Shown: positions 46,959 to 56,163 of the stretch, piece by piece
Layout: every line of letters begins with the position of its first letter
Numbering within the stretch: position 1 is the stretch's first letter
Origin: Caryophanales bacterium
Lineage (GTDB): Bacteria; Bacillota; Bacilli; CAJFEE01
Direction of reading: 5' to 3'
NCBI GenBank assembly: GCA_029256085.1
Contig: JAQSYP010000002.1
Location: forward strand, 1-64,000
Length of the DNA stretch: 64,000 nucleotides
Program-made: the position numbers and the translations under genes
The notes under the pieces: model-generated
Told to the model about the DNA's origin: nothing
The model's input: the letters and a program-made list of their open reading frames with translations, nothing else
Database searches by the model: none

Positions 46959-46994
46959 TAGTTAACTAGAGCCGTTCCCGATAAAAGTGAGCGT
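46959..46994. repeat. Decayed fragment of the GC-rich palindromic repeat
   Basis: GTTAACTAGAGCCGTTCCCG and the following AAAAGTGAGCG line up with the right half of the 40515-40615 element (GTTGAGGCCGTGCCCGCGG, AAAGCGAGC) with several changes; the left half is gone. Confidence 0.5.
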
Positions 46995-47000
46995 ATAAAA

Positions 47001-47025
47001 AGCTGCCAGCGATTTACTGGCAGCT
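47001..47025 (-). terminator. Terminator of the Ig-like surface protein gene
   Basis: A 9-bp perfect stem (47001-47009 with 47017-47025), on the minus strand followed by TTTTTA, starts eight bases after the stop codon. Confidence 0.85.
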
Positions 47026-47033
47026 ACATTATA

Positions 47034-48878
47034 CTATTTATTTACAACTTTAATAGTAGGTTTACTTGATCTACCGAATCTATCTTTAACTGTAAATTTG
47101 ATTTTTGTTCCAGCCTTAAGTTTTGGAATCTTTGCTGAAAAATAACCATTCTTATTAGCTTTTACTGTTATTCCTTTTCTTCCAATGATTCCAATATTTA
47201 CTGTAGCTTTCTTATCAGTTTTACCAGAAATCATCGTAGTTTTTCTAGTTATCTTGTTTACTTTTGGAGGTAATGGTGGTGTTTTATCAATAACAAACTT
47301 AATAGACTTGTTAATCTTAATTGGCTTAGAGGCAGCTCTCATCGCTGAAGCACCTGCGTTAAGTTGTAACTTATATTCACCATCAGCTTTGATATTCGTA
47401 TCTTTAACAATTCGCAAATTTTTCTTGCCATATGATAGACTAAGGTTTGCTTTGTTTTCTGGCATTCCTATAAACACGTCTGAGTCAAAGAAAACCGTAC
47501 TTTCGCCATTTACTTCTTCTACTTGTATTCCGTCGTCTACAGTAATCCAACGATAATCTTCATAAATATAATTATAATTTTTACTTGGAACCGAGTATTT
47601 TAATAGGTAGATTCCATTTACATTAGTATTTACTTCGCCACCGAGTGAAATTTTACTAGTAATGTTACCTTCGAATGGTGATTCAGCAATAACACCTAAT
47701 AAATAGTCAAATTTGCTTCCCTTTTTAAGAAGTAAATTATCAGTTCCTTTAAATAATGGTAGTACATTAATAGATGGTAATAATTCAGGATGTGTATGCG
47801 GAAAATAAAAACTATTGTTATTAACGACATCTGCTATATGAACTTGTTCTATCTCCCATTCTCCTACTGGAGCATTTAGAGGAATAGTAAATTCAGTAGT
47901 ATACTTTTTCTTATACATATCCCATTCTAATATAGACCAAAAGCTCCTGGAAGTTCCCCTATGGATAAATGAAACTGATACCCTAGAAATTGGGGACATA
48001 TCTTCTATATCAACTTCTGCTGTAAAAGATTCTCCGTTAAATATTGTATTTTTACTTAATATAATACTTTTTAAAACCGGAGGACTAAAATCATTGCTTC
48101 CACCAGTTATTGAAACTCTATAGTTTTTAAAATATGGGTATTCTTGCTGAAAGTACATCTTTTCATTTCCATACAGGTCATTAATGTTTATATTAAATAA
48201 CTCCCATACCCCATTTTTCACATCTTCAGGAATTGTAACAAATGCTTCTATTTTTTTAGTAATTGAATTGTATCTTAAACTACCCATAATATAAGCTTCA
48301 GTTTGACTATGTTTAAATTGTAATATCCCATAAATTCCTACTAATCCGCTTTGATCTTCTGCAGTAATTTCAACTTTAAATCTATCATTTGGTTTATAGG
48401 TTTTATTTAAAACAGATATACTTTTAATAACAGGTGCACTAACATCTTCTAAACCATTAATAACATCAAAATATAAACCTGAAATTCTAGGATCGTATTC
48501 ATTGTACCTACCAACATTCCTAGCTTTATCTCTAATTGCTATATCTGTAACTCTCCATTTACCTTTTAACATATTAGATGATATAAAAATTTTTGTTATA
48601 AATTGATTTTTAGTAGTTGTATTATACAAGTGTGTTACGTATCTTTGACCCGATGTATGCTGAAGTTCTATTATAGAGTCACCACCTATTTGACTCAATC
48701 CTGATTCCCGCTCGTCAACGTTAAAGGTAAGAACAATAGTATCCCCAACTTTAATAGATTTCTTATTAATTGAAGAACTAACTAAATTCGGTGGTGTTGT
48801 ATCACCTGCCGCTAAAACAGGACTGAAGTTTTGAAAAACTATTAAAATAGTAATTAAGCAAATAAGTACTTTACGCAT
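47034..48878 (-). CDS. Secreted multi-domain Ig-like surface protein
   Basis: 614 residues. Signal peptide to about residue 24 (SPVLAA). Three related ~110-residue beta modules begin DTTPPNLVSSSINKKSIKVGD, DVSAPVIKSISVLNKTYKPND and FSPPVLKSIILSKNTIFNGE, each opening with the PP/AP-x-V-K-S strand of Ig-like folds. A Lys-rich Big-type domain ends the protein (DKTPPLPPKVNKI, GYFSAKIPKLKAGTKIKFTVKDRFGR). No LPXTG motif or SLH domain is seen, so attachment to the wall is probably by charge or other proteins. Function unknown; adhesion or wall scaffolding likely. Confidence 0.75.
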   Translation of the reverse strand: MRKVLICLITILIVFQNFSPVLAAGDTTPPNLVSSSINKKSIKVGDTIVLTFNVDERESGLSQIGGDSIIELQHTSGQRYVTHLYNTTTKNQFITKIFISSNMLKGKWRVTDIAIRDKARNVGRYNEYDPRISGLYFDVINGLEDVSAPVIKSISVLNKTYKPNDRFKVEITAEDQSGLVGIYGILQFKHSQTEAYIMGSLRYNSITKKIEAFVTIPEDVKNGVWELFNININDLYGNEKMYFQQEYPYFKNYRVSITGGSNDFSPPVLKSIILSKNTIFNGESFTAEVDIEDMSPISRVSVSFIHRGTSRSFWSILEWDMYKKKYTTEFTIPLNAPVGEWEIEQVHIADVVNNNSFYFPHTHPELLPSINVLPLFKGTDNLLLKKGSKFDYLLGVIAESPFEGNITSKISLGGEVNTNVNGIYLLKYSVPSKNYNYIYEDYRWITVDDGIQVEEVNGESTVFFDSDVFIGMPENKANLSLSYGKKNLRIVKDTNIKADGEYKLQLNAGASAMRAASKPIKINKSIKFVIDKTPPLPPKVNKITRKTTMISGKTDKKATVNIGIIGRKGITVKANKNGYFSAKIPKLKAGTKIKFTVKDRFGRSSKPTIKVVNK

Positions 48879-49104
48879 TGTTTATCCCCCATATTAATAC
48901 CCATGTAATACTATATAATTTATTTTATCATTTATTTATACATTTTCATTATGATAATGTATAAATATACCAATAGAAATTGAATAATATTTTTGTAATA
49001 TTCTTTTTAAACACATTTCTTTTAAAGAAATAATTAGTATGTTATAATACTACTTAATATTAGTACCTAGTAATAATATGTAAAATATAAAGGGGATTCC
49101 ATAT

Positions 49105-50067
49105 ATGTTAAATGAACTTAAAATTGGTAACATTACTGTGCCATTACCTATAATTCAAGGTGGAATGGCTGTTAGAATTTCAACTGCTCCTCTTGCAGCT
49201 GCAGTTGCTAACGAAGGTGGTATCGGTATTATTGCCGGAACTGGAATGTCAATTGAAGAATTAAAAGCTGAAATTAGAAAAGCACGTGAATTAACTTCAG
49301 GTGTGATTGGGGTTAATGTACTGTTTGCTGCTCGTGAATTCTCGGAGTTAGTAAAAGCTGCAATTAGCGAAGGTATCGACTTAGTAATCTCAGGTGCTGG
49401 GTTTTCTAGAGATATGTTTAAATGGGGTAAAGAAACAAACACTCCTATTATTCCTGTAGTATCTTCTGCAAAGTTTGCACAGTTAGCTGAAAAGTTTGGT
49501 GCTGCTGCAGTTGTTGTTGAAGGTAAAGAAGCAGCTGGACATTTAGGAACTGACAGACCAATGTTTGACATCCTTCCTGAAGTAATTGAAGCAGTTAAAA
49601 TTCCTGTAATTGCTGCTGGTGGTATTATAGAAGGTGCTGATATCGTTCGAGCACTTAATGCAGGAGCAGCAGGTGTTCAAATGGGTACACGTTTTGCTGC
49701 AAGTGAAGAGTCAAATGCATCTAAAGAAATGAAAGAACTTTATATCCAATCTACAAAAGAAGATGTTGTTGTAATTGATAGTCCTGTTGGTTATCCAGGT
49801 CGTGGATTACGAAATACTTTCTATAATAACTGGGAAGCTGGAAATCCTCCTAAAATAATTAAGTGCGTAAAATGCTTAAAGAATTGTAGTCACGCTTTCT
49901 GTATTTTAAGATCACTTGAAAATGCAACTACAAATGGTGACTCAGAAAAGGCTTTAATGTTCTGTGGCGAAAACGTTTATAAGATTAAAGAGATTTTACC
50001 AGTAAAGACAATATTCAAAAACCTTATTAATGAGGTAAATGAAGCATCTATTCAACTATCAAAATAG
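49105..50067 (+). CDS. Nitronate monooxygenase-type flavoprotein
   Basis: 320 residues, FMN-binding TIM barrel of the 2-nitropropane dioxygenase family (LPIIQGGMAVRISTAPLAAAVANEGGIGII; EGKEAAGHLGTD; VIAAGGIIEGADIVRALNAGAAGVQMGTRF). FabK enoyl reductases share this fold and cannot be fully excluded. A Cys-rich segment near the C-terminus (KCVKCLKNCSHAFC, ~254-267) is characteristic of one Firmicutes subgroup and could bind metal or a disulfide. Standalone gene with site AAAGGGG and its own terminator. Confidence 0.85.
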   Translation: MLNELKIGNITVPLPIIQGGMAVRISTAPLAAAVANEGGIGIIAGTGMSIEELKAEIRKARELTSGVIGVNVLFAAREFSELVKAAISEGIDLVISGAGFSRDMFKWGKETNTPIIPVVSSAKFAQLAEKFGAAAVVVEGKEAAGHLGTDRPMFDILPEVIEAVKIPVIAAGGIIEGADIVRALNAGAAGVQMGTRFAASEESNASKEMKELYIQSTKEDVVVIDSPVGYPGRGLRNTFYNNWEAGNPPKIIKCVKCLKNCSHAFCILRSLENATTNGDSEKALMFCGENVYKIKEILPVKTIFKNLINEVNEASIQLSK

Positions 50068-50076
50068 GCATTTACT

Positions 50077-50101
50077 AAAGACCATCGAAATGATGGTCTT
50101 T
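50077..50101 (+). terminator. Terminator after the flavoprotein gene
   Basis: A 10-bp perfect stem (50077-50086 with 50092-50101) followed by TTTT. Confidence 0.85.
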
Positions 50102-50198
50102 TTTGCTCAAAAAAATTAAAAATTCGTAAATCGTTTAAATTTCTCTTTGCATGCCTCTGCAAATATTAAGACTCGACAATCGTCGAATATTCTTTATC

Positions 50199-50227
50199 TT
50201 GACACCTACCAATTATTAGCATATAAT
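50199..50227 (+). promoter_or_regulatory. Consensus sigma-A promoter of the csp gene
   Basis: TTGACA at 50199-50204 and TATAAT at 50222-50227 with a 17-base spacer, a perfect vegetative promoter. The expected start near 50234 gives a leader of about 140 bases, typical of cold shock genes. Confidence 0.85.
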
Positions 50228-50258
50228 CAAATTAATCGTATATATGCATTTCAATTTA

Positions 50259-50319
50259 ATTCACATATTATAAGGCTTATCACTTGTATTTGAATTGATA
50301 AACGTTATAATATGTGAAT
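50259..50319 (+). promoter_or_regulatory. Long AT-rich hairpin with T-run in the csp leader
   Basis: Arms 50259-50273 and 50305-50319 are a perfect 15-bp match made almost only of A-T pairs; a short inner TTATCA/TGATAA pairing can extend it. TTTTTTT follows directly, so it has the form of an intrinsic terminator ahead of the csp start. In cold shock genes the leader often acts as a temperature-sensitive element; an attenuator or thermo-switch is inferred. Confidence 0.6.
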
Positions 50320-50374
50320 TTTTTTATTTGTATATTACGGCTAAATTTAATTAATTTTTTTGGAGGAATTTTTA

Positions 50375-50578
50375 ATGCAAACAACAGGTACTGTAAAATG
50401 GTTTAACGCTGAAAAAGGTTTTGGATTCATCGAAGTTGAAGGCGGAAGCGATGTATTCGTACATTTCACTGCTATCACTGGCGAAGGTTTCAAATCTTTA
50501 GAAGAAGGACAAAAAGTTGAATTTAACATCGTTAAAGGAAACCGTGGTCCTCAAGCAGAAAACGTAGTTAAACTATAA
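50375..50578 (+). CDS. csp: Cold shock protein (CspA/CspB family)
   Basis: 67 residues from ATG 50375, preceded by TGGAGGAATTTTTA; an upstream in-frame codon at 50360 lies within the binding site and is rejected. RNP1 (KGFGFIEV) and RNP2 (VFVHF) of the OB fold are intact. Single-stranded nucleic acid chaperone. Its own strong promoter, leader hairpin and terminator make it a single-gene unit. Confidence 0.95.
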   Translation: MQTTGTVKWFNAEKGFGFIEVEGGSDVFVHFTAITGEGFKSLEEGQKVEFNIVKGNRGPQAENVVKL

Positions 50579-50601
50579 TTTATATATAGAACTTAGACTA
50601 C

Positions 50602-50631
50602 AAAGCAGATTAGCAAAAGCTAATCTGCTTT
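50602..50631 (+). terminator. Terminator after csp
   Basis: A 13-bp perfect stem (50602-50614 with 50619-50631) with an AAAA loop and a T-run. Confidence 0.9.
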
Positions 50632-50676
50632 TTTCAATCTAAACTTTTTGTTATTATATATCATGGGGTGAATACA

Positions 50677-51285
50677 TTGGAAAAAATAAAAACAGTTCTT
50701 AAAAATTTAAAAATGCGCAGGATTGAAAGTGCTTATTTCGACAGTAAAGAAGAGCTAATCGAAGCACTTAAATCTGAAGTTCAAAGTTCCGATTTAATTG
50801 GATTTGGTGGTTCAATGACTGTAGATCAACTTGGATTATACGACTTGTTTGCTACCCAAGGAAACGAGGTATTATGGCATTGGAAAACAGCGCCTGAGGA
50901 TAGATTAAATGTAATGCGTAGAGCTTTATATTCTGACGTGTATTTTGCAAGCGCTAATGCAATAACTGAAGATGGTAAAATTATTAATATAGATGGTAAT
51001 GGTAATCGTGTTGCTCCAATGTTTTTTGGTCCAAAAAAAACCATTCTAATATGTGGAATTAATAAAATAGCTTCAGATTATGATTCAGCGATGGATAGAA
51101 TAAAAACAATTGCGTGTCCTCAAAATGCAAGACGTTTAGGCAAAACAACTCCGTGTTCTAAAACTGATTTTTGTGCGGATTGTAAAAAAGAAGAGCGTAT
51201 GTGTACTGTAACAACAATTATTGAGCAAAAGCCAACTTTTGTTGGTTTAAAAGTATACTTTGTTAATGAAGAATTAGGTTATTAG
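50677..51285 (+). CDS. LUD-domain protein (LutC/YkgG family)
   Basis: About 202 residues from TTG 50677, chosen because GGGGTG is six bases upstream; the GTG at 50668 overlaps that site. LUD fold: DLIGFGGSMTVDQLGLYDLF, ADVYFAS-like strand (SDVYFASANAITEDGKIINIDGNGNRVAPMFFGPKKTILICG). A C-terminal Cys cluster (CSKTDFCADCKKEERMC) is found in a subgroup apart from LutC and may bind metal. Role beyond a link to lactate or organic acid oxidation is unknown. Confidence 0.8.
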   Translation: MEKIKTVLKNLKMRRIESAYFDSKEELIEALKSEVQSSDLIGFGGSMTVDQLGLYDLFATQGNEVLWHWKTAPEDRLNVMRRALYSDVYFASANAITEDGKIINIDGNGNRVAPMFFGPKKTILICGINKIASDYDSAMDRIKTIACPQNARRLGKTTPCSKTDFCADCKKEERMCTVTTIIEQKPTFVGLKVYFVNEELGY

Positions 51286-51329
51286 ACGCAAAAAAACCTG
51301 ACACTGCCAACGTTAACAGCTAACAAAAA

Positions 51330-51358
51330 ACAGACCGATTTTCTATTAATCGGTCTGT
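51330..51358. terminator. Terminator between convergent genes
   Basis: An 11-bp stem (51330-51340 with 51348-51358) with AAAAAA before and TTTTTTTT after; it serves the LUD gene and the convergent symporter gene. Confidence 0.9.
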
Positions 51359-51398
51359 TTTTTTTTATAAATTAAATATTTAATTATATTGTTTGTGT

Positions 51399-52805
51399 TT
51401 ATTTTTTTGATGGCCAACTTTCAACATTCTTTAATCCAGGAATATCATCTTTATAGAACTTTGGTTCTACACCCTTTTTAACTTGTGCAAAATAGTTATC
51501 AAGTGCACCAAATGCAAATCTGCCAAGTAATAAAATTGCTGTCAAGTTTATTAAAGCCATTAATCCCATTGAGAGATCTGCAAAATTCCATACATTGTCT
51601 AACGAAGCAACTGAACCAACATATACCATTGCTAGAACAGCTAATCTATAAATGAACAATACAATTTTACTATTAGTTAAATAATTAATATTTACCTCAC
51701 CATAGTAATAGTTACCTACAATTGAACTAAAGGCAAACATGAATATTGCAATAGTTAGGAAGTACTGAGCCCAATCACCATAATGTTGTGCTAGCGAAGC
51801 TTGAGTTAGCATCGCACCAGAAATTCCTTCTTCAGCTGTCGTATAAACATCTGAAAGTAAGATAATGAATGCTGTTGCCGAACAAACTATTAATGTATCG
51901 AAAAATACTCCAAGTGTTTGAACAAAACCTTGTTTAACTGGGTGCGATACAGTAGCAGCTGCTGCAGCGTTCGGTGCACTACCCATACCAGCTTCATTAG
52001 AGAATAATCCTCTTTTAGCTCCCATTAAAATTGCTGTACCTACTCCACCACCAAGTGCTTGTTCAAAGCCAAAAGCACTTTTGAAAATTAATGCAATAAC
52101 AGCTGGAACTTCAGTAATATTTGTTAGTATTACATAAGCTGCAAGAATAATGTAGAAAACCGCCATAACAGGAACAATTATTGAAGAAAATCTAGCAATT
52201 AGTTTAACTCCTCCAAAAATAATTACCCCTGATAAAACTGTTAGAATTACACCCATTGTAGCAGTTCCAATATTAAACGTACCCGCAAATGCTCCAGTAA
52301 TTGTATTACTTTGTACAGAGTTAAAGCTTAACCCAAACGCAACTATAATAAAAATTGAAAACAATACACTCATCCATTTATATCCTAATTGCTTTTCAAT
52401 ATAATAGCTTGGACCACCTTTAAATGCACTTCCATCCTTTACCTTATAAATCTGAGCTAAAGTTGCTTCTACAAAGGCACTTGCTCCACCTAGTAAAGCA
52501 ACTAACCACATCCAAAAAACAGCACCTGGACCACCAATCGATATTGCTAGTGCTACTCCAGCAATATTACCAGTTCCAATCCTTGTTGCTGCACCGATAA
52601 AAAATGCTTGAAGTGATGTAACCGTATTATCGTTTTTGTTATCTGTTTTTTCACTTAGTAATTTAATCATGTGTCCCAAATATTTAAATTGAGCACCTTT
52701 TGTTCTGATCGTAAAATATAATCCGGCACCAATTAGTAAATAAATTAGGAGTGTTGACCATAAAAAGTCACTTGCTGCTAATATAAGCTCGTTAATTAGA
52801 TTCAT
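51399..52805 (-). CDS. alsT: AGCS-family sodium:alanine/glycine symporter
   Basis: About 468 residues from ATG 52805, chosen for AAGAGGTG nine bases upstream over an earlier in-frame codon. About 11 membrane helices with family landmarks: AAFFIGAATRIGTGNIAGVALAI-type motif (FFIGAATRIGTGNIAGV), GGPGAVFWMWLVALLGGASAFVEATLAQ, and GLFSNEAGMGSAPNAAAAA. Imports alanine or glycine with Na+; related proteins take glutamine. Confidence 0.9.
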   Translation of the reverse strand: MNLINELILAASDFLWSTLLIYLLIGAGLYFTIRTKGAQFKYLGHMIKLLSEKTDNKNDNTVTSLQAFFIGAATRIGTGNIAGVALAISIGGPGAVFWMWLVALLGGASAFVEATLAQIYKVKDGSAFKGGPSYYIEKQLGYKWMSVLFSIFIIVAFGLSFNSVQSNTITGAFAGTFNIGTATMGVILTVLSGVIIFGGVKLIARFSSIIVPVMAVFYIILAAYVILTNITEVPAVIALIFKSAFGFEQALGGGVGTAILMGAKRGLFSNEAGMGSAPNAAAAATVSHPVKQGFVQTLGVFFDTLIVCSATAFIILLSDVYTTAEEGISGAMLTQASLAQHYGDWAQYFLTIAIFMFAFSSIVGNYYYGEVNINYLTNSKIVLFIYRLAVLAMVYVGSVASLDNVWNFADLSMGLMALINLTAILLLGRFAFGALDNYFAQVKKGVEPKFYKDDIPGLKNVESWPSKK

Positions 52806-53126
52806 GCTGTGCACCTCTTCTTTTAATTTATGTTTTATTGATATGATATGTATAACAGTGTTGTACACAAAAAATTATGATAGCATAAAGTTTCATATTT
52901 TTAAATAATTATTAACATTTTTTCGCATTTTATTATTTACATTGTGACTATTAAATATTTTTTACATTATATACCAATCATACGTAAATACTATATTACA
53001 CAAAGAAAACTAAATTAAATATTTATAAACATTTAAATTTCTTTCAAAAATATTTTGACAATTCAAAATTGATGTTTTATTATGTAAAAGGCTTTATAAC
53101 ATATTTCGACAAAAAAGGAGCAAGAA
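52806..53126. other. Divergent spacer between two amino-acid transporter genes
   Basis: About 320 AT-rich bases without an ORF, holding the promoters of both transporters, one clear on the plus strand at 53055-53083. No T-box or riboswitch-like hairpins are seen. Confidence 0.6.
53055..53083 (+). promoter_or_regulatory. Sigma-A-type promoter of the APC permease gene
   Basis: TTGACA at 53055-53060, 17-base spacer, TATTAT at 53078-53083, about 44 bases before the start codon. Confidence 0.75.
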
Positions 53127-54521
53127 ATGGCAAAATTATTTAGAAAAAAAGAAATTTCTAGGCTACTAGCTGAAAGTAATAAAAGTAAGCTTAGTAAATC
53201 TCTTGGTGCAATGGATTTAACATTACTTGGTATTGGTGGAATTATTGGAACAGGGATTTTCGTACTAACAGGAGTAGTTGCAGCTAAGGATGCTGGTCCA
53301 GCAATTATACTTTCATTTATAATCTCTGCAATTGTTTGTGGATTAACTGCGTTATGCTATGCTGAATTCTCATCCGCAATTCCAATTTCTGGTAGCGTAT
53401 ACACATATACATACGCAACGATCGGTGAATTTTTAGCCTTCCTTATTGGTTGGGATTTAATGCTAGAATATTTACTTGCAACTTCAGCAGTTGCTGTAGG
53501 TTGGTCAGCATATTTTGGTGCTTTATTAGAAGGTTTCGGAATACATATTCCAAAAGAATTAGCATCTGCGCCAGGTGCAGGTGAAGGTGGAATTATTAAC
53601 TTACCTGCAATTATTATTGTATTATTAATCGCTGCACTTCTAAGCAAAGGTATTAAAGAAAGTGCAAAGTTTAATAACATTATTGTTATGGTTAAATTAG
53701 TAGTTATTTTCTTATTTATTGCTGTTGGTGTAAAATATGTTCAACCTGAAAACTGGACACCATTTATGCCATTTGGTTTTGAAGGCGTAATGCTTGGAGC
53801 TGCTACAGTATTCTTTGCATACATCGGTTTCGATGCAGTTTCAACTGCTGCTGAAGAGGTTAAAAATCCTCAACGTGACCTACCAATAGGTTTAATTGCA
53901 TCACTTACAATTTGTACTATCTTATATATTGTAGTTTCATTAATTTTAACTGGTATGGTACCTTATGAATTATTGAATGTTGCTGATCCAGTTGCATTTG
54001 CACTTCAATATGTACAACAAGATGCAGTTGCTGGTATCATTTCTGTTGGAGCAATTTCTGGTATCACAACAGTTCTACTAGTTGTTTTATACGGTCAAAT
54101 CCGTGTTACTTATGCAATGAGCCGTGACGGACTATTACCAAAAGTTTTATCATCTGTTAACATCAAAACACAAACTCCGATGATCAACACTTGGACAATG
54201 GGTACTATTGCTGCTTTAATCGCTGGTTTAGTTGATTTAAGAACATTAGCACACCTAGTTAATATTGGAACATTAACTGCGTTCTTATTAGTTGCTGTTG
54301 CTGTAATAATATTAAGAAGAACTCATCCAGAAATTCCACGTGCATTTAAGGTGCCTTTAGTACCTGTTTTACCTGCTATTTCTGCTTTAGGATGTTTCTA
54401 TCTAATGATTCAACTACCAGCTATGACATGGCAAGCATTTGCAATTTGGATGGCAATTGGTACTGCAGTATACTTCATCTATTCACGTAAAAACAGTAAT
54501 TTAGAAACAGAACAAAAATAA
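53127..54521 (+). CDS. yfnA: APC-family amino acid permease (YfnA/CAT type)
   Basis: 464 residues, 12 membrane helices. The first helix carries LTLLGIGGIIGTGIFVLTG and helix 6 FFAYIGFDAVSTAAEEVKNPQRDLPIG, both diagnostic for the cationic amino acid transporter subgroup. B. subtilis YfnA is close in length. Substrate is probably a neutral or branched amino acid such as threonine or isoleucine, from family knowledge. Good site AAAAAGGAG. Confidence 0.9.
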   Translation: MAKLFRKKEISRLLAESNKSKLSKSLGAMDLTLLGIGGIIGTGIFVLTGVVAAKDAGPAIILSFIISAIVCGLTALCYAEFSSAIPISGSVYTYTYATIGEFLAFLIGWDLMLEYLLATSAVAVGWSAYFGALLEGFGIHIPKELASAPGAGEGGIINLPAIIIVLLIAALLSKGIKESAKFNNIIVMVKLVVIFLFIAVGVKYVQPENWTPFMPFGFEGVMLGAATVFFAYIGFDAVSTAAEEVKNPQRDLPIGLIASLTICTILYIVVSLILTGMVPYELLNVADPVAFALQYVQQDAVAGIISVGAISGITTVLLVVLYGQIRVTYAMSRDGLLPKVLSSVNIKTQTPMINTWTMGTIAALIAGLVDLRTLAHLVNIGTLTAFLLVAVAVIILRRTHPEIPRAFKVPLVPVLPAISALGCFYLMIQLPAMTWQAFAIWMAIGTAVYFIYSRKNSNLETEQK

Positions 54522-54532
54522 TTACTATTACT

Positions 54533-54557
54533 AAAAACTAGCTTAATGCTAGTTTTT
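54533..54557 (+). terminator. Terminator after the permease gene
   Basis: A 10-bp stem (54533-54542 with 54548-54557) followed by TTTT. Confidence 0.85.
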
Positions 54558-54613
54558 TTTTGCATAATTATCCTCATTTATAGCGAACAATACATTTATG
54601 GGGGTATGTATAA

Positions 54614-55135
54614 ATGCGAGATGTTGAACTTTGTAAGTATAGTGAAGAATTTATTAAAAGCACGGCAATTGAATGGTTAAACGAACGTGGCGTAAAAATT
54701 GAAGATATTATCCCTTTAGTTATATATCTTCAAAAAGATTTCTATCCTGATTTGACACACGAGAAATGCAGAGAGCAAATTGAATCTGTACTCAATAAAA
54801 GAGAAGTTCAAAACGCAATTTTAACTGGAATTCAGCTTGATATTCTAGCTGAACAAAAAGTACTAAGAGAACCACTACAATGCATTTTAGAAATTGATGA
54901 AGGCCTATATGGAATTGATGAAATTTTAGCACTTTCGATCTTAAATATTTACGGAAGTATAGGTTTTACTAATTATGGCTATATCGATCGTGTTAAACCA
55001 GGCATCTTAGAAAAACTAAACAATAAAGCATCTGGAAAGGTACATACTTTCCTTGATGATATTGTTGGTGCTATTGCAGCAGCGGCAGCATCAAGATTAG
55101 CACATACACACAAGAGGGAAATTGATAATCAATAA
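54614..55135 (+). CDS. yutG: PgpA-related protein (YutG family)
   Basis: 173 residues with the phosphatidylglycerophosphatase A-type fold: AIEWLNERGVKIEDIIPLVIYLQK, EIDEGLYGIDEILALSILNIYGSIGFTNYGYIDRVKPG and HTFLDDIVGAIAAAAASRLAH. It lacks the membrane helices of classic PgpA. The family's reaction in Bacillus is unconfirmed. Single gene between two terminators. Confidence 0.85.
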   Translation: MRDVELCKYSEEFIKSTAIEWLNERGVKIEDIIPLVIYLQKDFYPDLTHEKCREQIESVLNKREVQNAILTGIQLDILAEQKVLREPLQCILEIDEGLYGIDEILALSILNIYGSIGFTNYGYIDRVKPGILEKLNNKASGKVHTFLDDIVGAIAAAAASRLAHTHKREIDNQ

Positions 55136-55150
55136 TTTCAAGACCATTAA

Positions 55151-55191
55151 AGGGATCTGCCCATTCTAACCAAAAAAATGAGCAGATCCCT
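55151..55191. terminator. Terminator between convergent genes
   Basis: A ten-pair stem (55151-55160 with 55182-55191) lies a few bases past each of the converging stop codons. Confidence 0.7.
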
Positions 55192-55194
55192 ATT

Positions 55195-56160
55195 TTATAT
55201 ATTTACCTTCACCTTTTGTGACGAGGTTAGAGTTGGTTTAACCTTATGATTAATCGGTTCTGTTAAACCTTGAATTATTAACTGAAGCATGAATATCGTT
55301 ATTGCGAAAACAGTCAGGACACTTAATGGGATCCAAGGTGCTAATTGCATTTCCCTAAGATCCGCTGAAATTAACCCTCCCCATTCATTTGATAGAGAGA
55401 CTTGAATTGACAAATCAATATCTAAATTAATCTCCTTATTTCCACCAATAAAAATTCTAAAAATAGCTAAATGTGTAAATAGTATTAAAACTTGTATACA
55501 CTGTTGGAAAAAAGTAATTATTAATGGTTTTCTAAAAACTCTTAAAAAATGTTTTCTATATATCCAAAAACTACGTCCTCCCATAATTTTTGATGCCACA
55601 ACATAATCTTCATTATTAAAATAAACTATTTCATTTGTAAAATACATAACTAGAGCAGGAAGGCCTACAGCAACCAAAATAGATACTTGTACTATAATTA
55701 ATGTTATTTGATCAAGACTATTTGATTCTAAAACAATATACCTATTAGTTAATGGAAACATTAACAGAAAGACAATGAACACTACTGGCACATAGTAAAC
55801 TGCTTCAAAAATTTTAGAAAAAAAACTAATGATTTTTTTTCCTAATGTACTTAATAAATAACCTAAAATACTACTTAAAATCATTCTAAGAGCTACAATT
55901 ATTAGGACAAGGATAATTGTAAACTTAGCACCTTCAATAATTTTGAGCAAATTATTATTACCAAACCTATCAGAACCAAAAGGCAGGACCTCTAAAGGTG
56001 TAAATGGAGCCTTAGCTACAAATTTTCCATTTTCAAAGTGGGTTAAAGCAGGTTCCGGTATAAACTCCTTCCAATAATATGTATAGCTAAAACTTAGCAA
56101 TAATAAAAGCACAAAATATGTAAGGCCTATTATTACCTTCCATGAACGTAAATAAATCAC
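55195..56160 (-). CDS. ABC permease, oligopeptide/nickel (OppC-like) type
   Basis: 321 residues with six membrane helices, an N-terminal helix followed by an outer loop (LEVLPFGSDRFGNNNLLKIIEGAKFTI, the OppC-type LGTDxxGRDxLSRLIYGAR segment in degraded form), and a coupling helix region EDYVVASKIMGGRSFWIYRKHFL. Starts GTG two bases after its partner's stop. No substrate-binding protein or ATPase gene is near, so the transporter must borrow them or be incomplete. Confidence 0.75.
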   Translation of the reverse strand: MIYLRSWKVIIGLTYFVLLLLLSFSYTYYWKEFIPEPALTHFENGKFVAKAPFTPLEVLPFGSDRFGNNNLLKIIEGAKFTIILVLIIVALRMILSSILGYLLSTLGKKIISFFSKIFEAVYYVPVVFIVFLLMFPLTNRYIVLESNSLDQITLIIVQVSILVAVGLPALVMYFTNEIVYFNNEDYVVASKIMGGRSFWIYRKHFLRVFRKPLIITFFQQCIQVLILFTHLAIFRIFIGGNKEINLDIDLSIQVSLSNEWGGLISADLREMQLAPWIPLSVLTVFAITIFMLQLIIQGLTEPINHKVKPTLTSSQKVKVNI

Positions 56161-56163
56161 TTA

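Larger units (their letters stand above)
46592..47033. other. Spacer with array D and repeat remnant
   Basis: About 440 bases without a gene. From left to right: AT-rich promoter region of the lipoprotein gene, array D (46842-46930), a decayed GC-rich repeat (46959-46994) and the terminator of the surface-protein gene (47001-47025). Confidence 0.6.
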
